From Zea mays (lineage: Eukaryota; Streptophyta; Magnoliopsida; Poales; Poaceae), in assembly GCF_902167145.1 (NCBI RefSeq), contig NC_050096.1:180083825-180147824 (forward strand): a stretch of DNA of 64,000 bases, read 5' to 3'. Below the pieces are notes generated by a model. It saw nothing but the letters and a program-made list of their open reading frames with translations. It did no database searches and was not told the DNA's origin. Below are positions 58,560 through 64,000 of the stretch, piece after piece (the stretch's first letter is position 1; each line of letters begins with the position of its first letter). The translations under genes were made by a program, and so were the position numbers.

Positions 58560-58863
58560 TGTAACACCCCGTCCAATCCCTAGACCGACGATACTTACTC
58601 CTGGCAACTCTCTAGGATCATATATTGTCCCCACATACCAACATGGGTCTTTTATGCACACTTTGTCCTCACCCATGCGCACCCGAGAAAACTTCCCGGT
58701 CGGTCACCCATCCCAAATTGCTCCAAGCCAAGCACACTTAACTTGGAGGTTCTTTCGAGATAGGATTCTGAAAAAGAAGATGCACCTTATTGGTATGGAT
58801 ACTCTATTAATTCTATTAAGCCTTGGGCTAGGATATCACTATCACAAGGGCTAGGATATCACA
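58560..58863 (-). mobile_element. Solo LTR of a Cassandra TRIM element
   Basis: On the minus strand it begins TGTGATATCCTAGCCC and ends GGACGGGGTGTTACA, and includes a 5S rRNA-like block. Cassandra elements are known for LTRs carrying 5S rDNA sequence. No primer-binding site follows, so it is a solo LTR. The flanks (CGCTT, TGCCT) match at only three of five bases. A short duplication of CTAGGATATCAC sits at its start. Confidence 0.75.
58692..58800 (-). other. 5S rRNA-derived segment in the Cassandra LTR
   Basis: The minus strand contains CTCCAAGTTAAGTGTGCTTG and GGATGGGTGACC, matching the 3' half of plant 5S rRNA with substitutions. It is a retroelement promoter module and not a 5S gene: it is single, diverged and lacks a full 5S unit. 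Confidence 0.7.
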
Positions 58864-59552
58864 TGCCTCTGCTCCACCATCGCGTGTCGTCCAAGCAGCT
58901 CTATTCTTGCTCGACGCCTCCCTGCTCCACCATGTCGTCCCCTACTCAATGGCACCACCAGAGCGTGGCCCCCAGCTCCACCACGTCTCCGCCCAGCCCA
59001 GGTCGTCCACATCACCACCCTTGCTTCTCGCCTCCACCGTTGTGCCCCTATTGCTCGTCCATGACACCCGCCTCCTACTCTACTAGGTATTGATACTGCT
59101 CTGCTTCTGCTCCCTCCACCAACCAGTACCAGCTGAGCTACAAGGACATGTACTTATCCCTCTCCCTCCATTAGTCACCTAGTCCATTCTAATTATTAGT
59201 AATTTAGCTAATGACCTGTTGTATATATTATTATTTGCACACAGAGGACATCAAATGCATTGTGTTTACTTGGAAAAATGTTAGTGAAAAGTTATTTAAT
59301 CTTGCTAAAATGTTGCTACAATAGAAAACAATTTAGACTGTTTAGTTCTGTTTAAACACATCTAAACACTAAACAAAGCCTCACCGTTTGTCTACCGTTA
59401 ACCGTTTACATTACCATTGATTAGGAGTTGCCGGAGTGAATATAAAAACTAAATTCATATTCGGTGGTGACAAAGCTCAGGGAAGTGTTGGAGAAATAGG
59501 ATTGAGTACATGCACTTACCATTCTTAGCACATAGATATGAAAATAGCAAAT
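58864..59552. other. Intergenic DNA, no gene recognised
   Basis: A C-rich stretch (58864-59090) gives short proline/serine-rich ORFs without family signature, followed by AT-rich DNA. Confidence 0.4.
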
Positions 59553-61236
59553 TGTAAGGGAAATGACTTTAAACCATTTTATATTGATTTTGGTGCTAGG
59601 TGGCCATCACAACCATTTAGACTAACTAGTTTGCCTAGTTTTTGATTCACATGTTCATAAGTTTAATAGTTTAAAATTCTAAGTCATAATCAACTCAGAT
59701 TCAACCAAATAGGGGTAAAACATGCAATAGATGAACTACCAATAGTTCTACTCTTTGGATAAGTTCTAGATACCACTAGAACCTATTCGATACATCTAGA
59801 GAGGTTGGAAAGCTCGGAATCAACATCTCACTATTTTGGAGCTAGTTTGGGCAAAAGAAGAAACATCAGTTAGAGAATTAAAATGACTAAGATCCATGAC
59901 TTAGACTAGTTCGAAAGCCACTAGATATATTTGTCTGAGTCATAGGATCTCTTCCAAAGCTTAGCCAAAGCAACTTGTAAAATATAGTTCATAGATCAAC
60001 GACAAGTTAGAAACTCAAGTTCTGAAATCGCCAAGTGTGGACCATCCGAGGCTCTAGTGTGGACTGTTCGGGATAATATAGATTATGCCGGACAAGGGCT
60101 TTTTGAAAATACCACATATAGTACGTATGGTCCGACTATAAACTGTGAACCGCCCGACTATTGTATGATGGTTCAGCCCGAAGGCGACAAGTTGAGCAAA
60201 AGGATTTTTAGAGGTTGGCGCGGACCATCCGCATGTCATCACTGAAGGCAGATAGCCGTTGATCTAGCCATTCGATTGTCAGACATAACCGTTGGGATGT
60301 CATATCAAACCGTTCGAGGGTCGTGTACCATCCAGCCCCTAGTCACGGACCGTCCGCAGGTGCATAGTTTTAGCAAATGCGGCATAACAACTATATGGGT
60401 GGTTGAGGGCTATAAAAGCCACCCAACCAGCCCATTCAAGTGAAGAACTCATATCCATTCAATACAAGAGTTGGGCATTCACTACTATCCACTAGAGAAA
60501 CACTTCTACACACATCAAAGCCTCACAAGTGCCACAAAAGAGAGATCAAGCAAGAAAGAGCTACGCCTGTGTGTTTAGCGATAGTGCCTTATGAGAATTA
60601 TTGAGAAGAAAGTGTGTGCTACCTCTTATGTACATTTGAGCGTGGAGTATTGACTCCCATTGATTTGTAAAACTAGCAAGAGCCCTATATCTTTGTGGTT
60701 GGCCTTACGGAGACTTTGGTCTTTTATTGACAAACAAGAAGGAACTCTCATCAATCTTGGTGATAGTTGGAGAGAGGGAAAGGGTTGAAAGAGACCCGTC
60801 CTTCGTGGACTCATCAACGGCGATTAGGTTCTTAGTGAACCGAACCTCGATAAAACAGATCACATGTGTCTCTTGTGCTTATTGCTTGTGATTTGTTTGT
60901 CTTCTCCTTTCTAAGCTCTCTTACGTTATTCTTTATTGATATTATTTTGTGTTACTTTAAGTTAAATTCTCACACATAAAAGAAACTCCTTGCAAGAAAG
61001 AACTTGTTTTGTTTCTCTTCTTAACTAAGTATTCTTGCTTTATTCATCATAGATATTTAGTTGTGTTGCCTTGAGTTTATTCCGCAATCATTGAAAGCAA
61101 CACTTTTGCAAGAATAGGACTTAGTTCTATACTCCGACTATTGTTTATCTCGTTCTAATTGCTAACTAGGGGACCAAGTGTTGTTTAAAGTTGTAAATTT
61201 TAGGTTATGCCTATTCACCTCCTGTAGGTGACTTTA
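59553..61236 (+). repeat. Probable diverged solo LTR
   Basis: The start TGTAAGGGAAATGACTTT and the end GCCTATTCACCTCCTGTAGG / TGACTTTA resemble the start and end of the solo LTR at 46388-57918. A TATA box (TATAAAAG, 60411-60418) lies mid-way, after scattered GGACCATCCG/GGACTGTTCG motifs. There is no internal region on either side. The termini have decayed and no duplication was found. Confidence 0.5.
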
Positions 61237-61250
61237 GTTATCATAGATAT

Positions 61251-61865
61251 TGTTGGTGCCGATCCGGGCGCCAATCACTGTGTTGAGAACTGGCGGTGGT
61301 GCTCTCTGCATAGGCGCAGACAGTCCGTGGCCAGGGACCGGACGGTTCGCGACCTGGCGCAGGGCTCGAGTTCCCTGCCTGAAAAGCCGAACGGTCCGCA
61401 CCTAGAGGTCGGATGGTCCGCGTGTGCGCAGGGGTGGCAGAGTTTGTCGGCGGCGCCTGAATCTAGCTCCCGGGAGGGAACCCGTAGGGGAGGAGAGGTC
61501 CTAGGCCTCGTCTAGGGTCGGCAGGCCACCCTAGACACCTCTAATCGACGTAGAGCCGAAGGGAAGCAGAGAATTTGGGGATTGAGAGGCTAAACTAGAA
61601 CTAAACTAGAACTACTCCTAATGCCTAAGGTAAAATGAGAGATAAACTGAGTATTGATTCGATCGTCCTTCCACAAATCGGCCATAACCCTCATTTATAT
61701 AGAAGGGGGAGGTCTGGACCCAATATAAACGATCTCCTGAGTTAATTCCACAAATCTATCTAACAAAACCAGCGACAAACTGGGAACCCTAACTGGTTCT
61801 GCGCACGCGCGGACCGTCCGCGCCACCAGTTCGGACCATCCGCCTGGTCATTTTGGTGTCCAACA
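61251..61865 (-). repeat. 3' LTR of the right-edge gypsy element
   Basis: 615 bp with TGTTGG...CCAACA termini, directly after a polypurine tract (minus-strand CAAAAGGCAGGGGGC, about 61869-61884). It contains GCGGACCGTCCGCG-type palindromes near 61808 and at 61317-61420. Confidence 0.8.
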
Positions 61866-62101
61866 TATGCCCCCTGCCTTTTGGAGGAGCTGAGTGAACC
61901 AAAAGCAACTAACTCGATGTAATCACATCGATTTTCTTAAGCATCTTGCCACATACTAGGATAGTACTGCTTGAGAAAACGCCCGTTCAATGCATTGGGC
62001 AAATCTTTGCCTTGTAACGTTTGCAATAAGTAGGCATTACCGGACATTACCTGTGTTACCTTGTAAGGTCCTTCCCAGCTCGGCGACCACTTCCCAAACT
62101 T

Positions 62102-63095
62102 TCAGTCTTTGCTTCTTAGAAGCAAGACGGTCTTCCACACCAAGTCCCCTACCTGGAACGATTTAGCCTTGACCTTCTTGTTGTAAGCTTTGGCGACCAT
62201 GATATTTTCCTTTTCTATATCTCCTAAGGTTGTCATTCTCTTGTCGGACACTTCATCAATATTGTCTATCATCGAATTATAATAATCACCGACAGTTAGA
62301 TCGTTTTGCTTGGCGAACCTGACAGCATTTAAACTTATCTCCACATGTAATACTGCCTCCTGTCCATAGACAAGCTCAAACGAAGATATTTTAGTAGCAT
62401 GATGTTTAGATATTCTATGAGCCCATAAAGCTTCGGACAAAATCTTATGCTAATTCTTAGGATTATCAGATATCTTCTTTTTTATCAGGTTAATCAATGT
62501 TCTATTACTAGACTCAGCTTGTCCATCGGCCTAAGCATAATATGGAGATGAATTGAGCAATTTAATTCTATATAATTCAGCAAACTCACGTACCTCCTTT
62601 GATATAAAAGAAGACCAAATCAAAGTCTGAGGAATGCCGAATCTATGAATAATATGCTCAGTTGTGAACTCAATTACCTCCATGTGTCATGTTCTTCAGA
62701 GCAACGACTTCAGTCCATTTGGTAAAGTAGTCTGTGGCAACTAACACGAACTGATGCCCTTTCGACGATGAAGGATGAATTTCTCCTATAAAGTCCAGCC
62801 CCCATCCTCTGAAAGACCAAGGCTTAATGATAGGATGTAATTCGGCTGCGGGGACCAACTGTAAGTCGCCGAATTTTTGACATACTTGGCATCCTTTATA
62901 GTATTTGAAACAATCAGCTACCATGTTAGGCCAATAGAAGTCAGATCTTCGCAATAACCATTTCATCTTCGAAGCCGATTGATGGGTACCACAAATCCCC
63001 TCATGTACTTTGGCTATGGCTAATATAGCATCACTTGGGCCCAAGCACTTAAGCAGGACGTCATCGACTATTCGACGGTAGAGTTCATCACTCAT
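62102..63095 (-). pseudogene. Ty3/gypsy integrase, broken
   Basis: The stretch 62670-63095 carries the integrase zinc region (HEGICGTHQSASKMKWLLRR...CQVCQKFGD) and the first catalytic aspartate region (WGLDFIGEIHPSSSKGHQ, VATDYFTKW). The middle is riddled with stops. 62102-62440 encodes the C-terminal part (ALWAHRISKHHATKISSFEL, VYGQEAVLHVEI, FQVGDLVWK). It would insert element cDNA if intact. Confidence 0.85.
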
Positions 63096-63432
63096 TAAAA
63101 CATACTTGAAAGTCGTACGTCGAACGTTCCTATCCGTCCTAACACTGAGATTTCATAGGTAATCAACTACGGGTATCCTCCAATCAGTTTCATCGGCTTC
63201 GTTATCAGCCGATTTTACTAGGAGGACTTCCCTGGCAACCCTGGACAGTCCAGAGCCCTCACCCGGACGGTCCGCGACCTGGGTAATTGGCTCTACACAG
63301 GTTATCAGATTTTTGGTGTTATGAAATTCCCTCGCTTTATCCGATAACCTAATGCATCTTGTGCCAAATTGTTAACTCTGTAATTCTCAACTCTAGAGAT
63401 GTGACAAATGCTGAATTCGTCAAAAGAATGAA

Positions 63433-63987
63433 TTATGCTCCAACATTTTCAAGGTAATTATTTAGAGTGCCATCTAGACATTGATACTTTTCTAATACCT
63501 GTTGGACCACTAGCTGAGAATCACCAAGTTCCTTCACGTGTTTCACTCCCATATAGCTTAATAACTCCAAGCCGAATATAAGGGCTTCATATTCGGCTTG
63601 ATTGTTAGTACAGTAAGTTTTCAATCGACTAGAGAAGTCGAAGGAAGCGTTACTTGGTGAAACAAGCACAATGCCAATTCCTTGTCCTTCGTTGCAAACC
63701 GATCCATCAAAATATAGAGTCCAGTGAGTAATAGTGAGATATGATACGCCTAGTTCAGGAGCATTATCAATCCGATGTTCTACAATAACATCTGTTACGA
63801 CCTGACCTTTCATAGATTCCAATGGTTGATAGGCCAAGTCATATTCTATAAGTGCATAAGCCCATTTACTGATTCTACCACTCATTATCGGGTTTTGCAA
63901 CATGTATTTGATCACATCGGCTTGACCAGAAACAATGCAATGACTAGACAATAGGTAACACCTACATTTGGTGCATGCATAAAACAA
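63433..63987 (-). pseudogene. Ty3/gypsy RNase H fragment
   Basis: The end of the RT connection region (ISKWAYALIEYDLAYQP) leads into RNase H with WTLYFDGSVCNEGQGIGIVL, AEYEALIFGLEL and LGDSQLVVQQV. Its residue order matches the RNase H of the gypsy element at 13085-23391, but it is clearly another family. The RT catalytic core lies beyond the right edge. A shift separates it from the integrase. Confidence 0.85.
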
Positions 63988-64000
63988 GCTTAAATATAAC

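Larger units (their letters stand above)
61251..64000 (-). mobile_element. 3' end of a second Tat-type Ty3/gypsy element
   Basis: From right to left: RNase H, integrase pieces, polypurine tract, 3' LTR. It continues beyond the right edge, so the 5' half and 5' LTR are not visible. Numerous stops and shifts show decay. Confidence 0.85.

Noticed and set aside
58692..58800. A functional 5S rRNA gene
   Set aside because: Diverged partial match embedded in a Cassandra LTR; no tandem 5S units.

Overview
This is a plant nuclear window from a large, repeat-rich grass genome, most likely maize or a close Andropogoneae relative. The evidence is nested LTR retrotransposons of the Sirevirus (Ty1/copia) and Tat (Ty3/gypsy) types, a CACTA element with TTTGCCGAGTGC subterminal repeats, Tourist and hAT miniature elements, GT-AG spliced genes, and a strong 5' GC gradient in one gene. 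The species call is an inference. No bacterial-type operon, CRISPR array or tRNA gene was seen.

Left repeat block (1-26730). A minus-strand Sirevirus fragment (1 to about 460) abuts a plus-strand Sirevirus remnant (about 461-12719: RT/RNase H tail, a decayed envelope-like ORF, polypurine tracts, 3' LTR). A minus-strand gag-only Sirevirus (4231-10419, paired LTRs) sits inside the envelope-like ORF. Next come a plus-strand Tat-type gag scrap (12720-13084) and a minus-strand Tat-type Ty3/gypsy element (13085-23391, exact 5-bp target duplication GAATT). The gypsy element lacks integrase, and its LTRs differ in copy number of a 57-bp tandem repeat. AT-rich DNA without recognisable genes follows, ending in an hAT-type terminus next to the first gene.

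Genic island (about 26780-42031). Three plus-strand genes can be supported. The first is a 14-coding-exon homologue of DONSON, a replication-fork and CMG-assembly factor (CDS 27943-33109, 628 aa, plus a 5' leader intron). The second is a seven-exon AM1/SWI1/DYAD-family meiotic regulator homologue (34125-37545, 695 aa). The third is an intronless 166-aa protein with four predicted membrane segments and no family I recognise (41531-42031). The first two lie head to tail about 1 kb apart. MITEs sit in a DONSON intron and downstream of the DYAD-like gene.

Right repeat block (42440-64000). In order it holds a decayed copia gag-protease-integrase fragment; a GA microsatellite; a 191-bp hAT element with an 8-bp duplication; and a 961-bp non-autonomous CACTA element. 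Then comes a long solo LTR (46388-57918, duplication ACTAT) split by a nearly complete minus-strand Sirevirus (47817-57177, duplication ATTCC). That Sirevirus has one continuous gag-pol frame interrupted by three stop codons. After it are a solo Cassandra LTR carrying a 5S rRNA-derived segment, another probable LTR, and the 3' end of a second Tat-type gypsy element running off the right edge.

Apart from the three genes the window is a fossil record of nested insertion and methylation-type decay. I see no clear evidence of a wholly new biological system. The most useful leads are the TAG-dominated decay of the envelope-like ORF, palindromic promoter arrays shared by different retroelements, minimal uORFs on the DONSON start codon, phase-0 coiled-coil exon repeats in the DYAD-like gene, and the orphan four-pass membrane protein.
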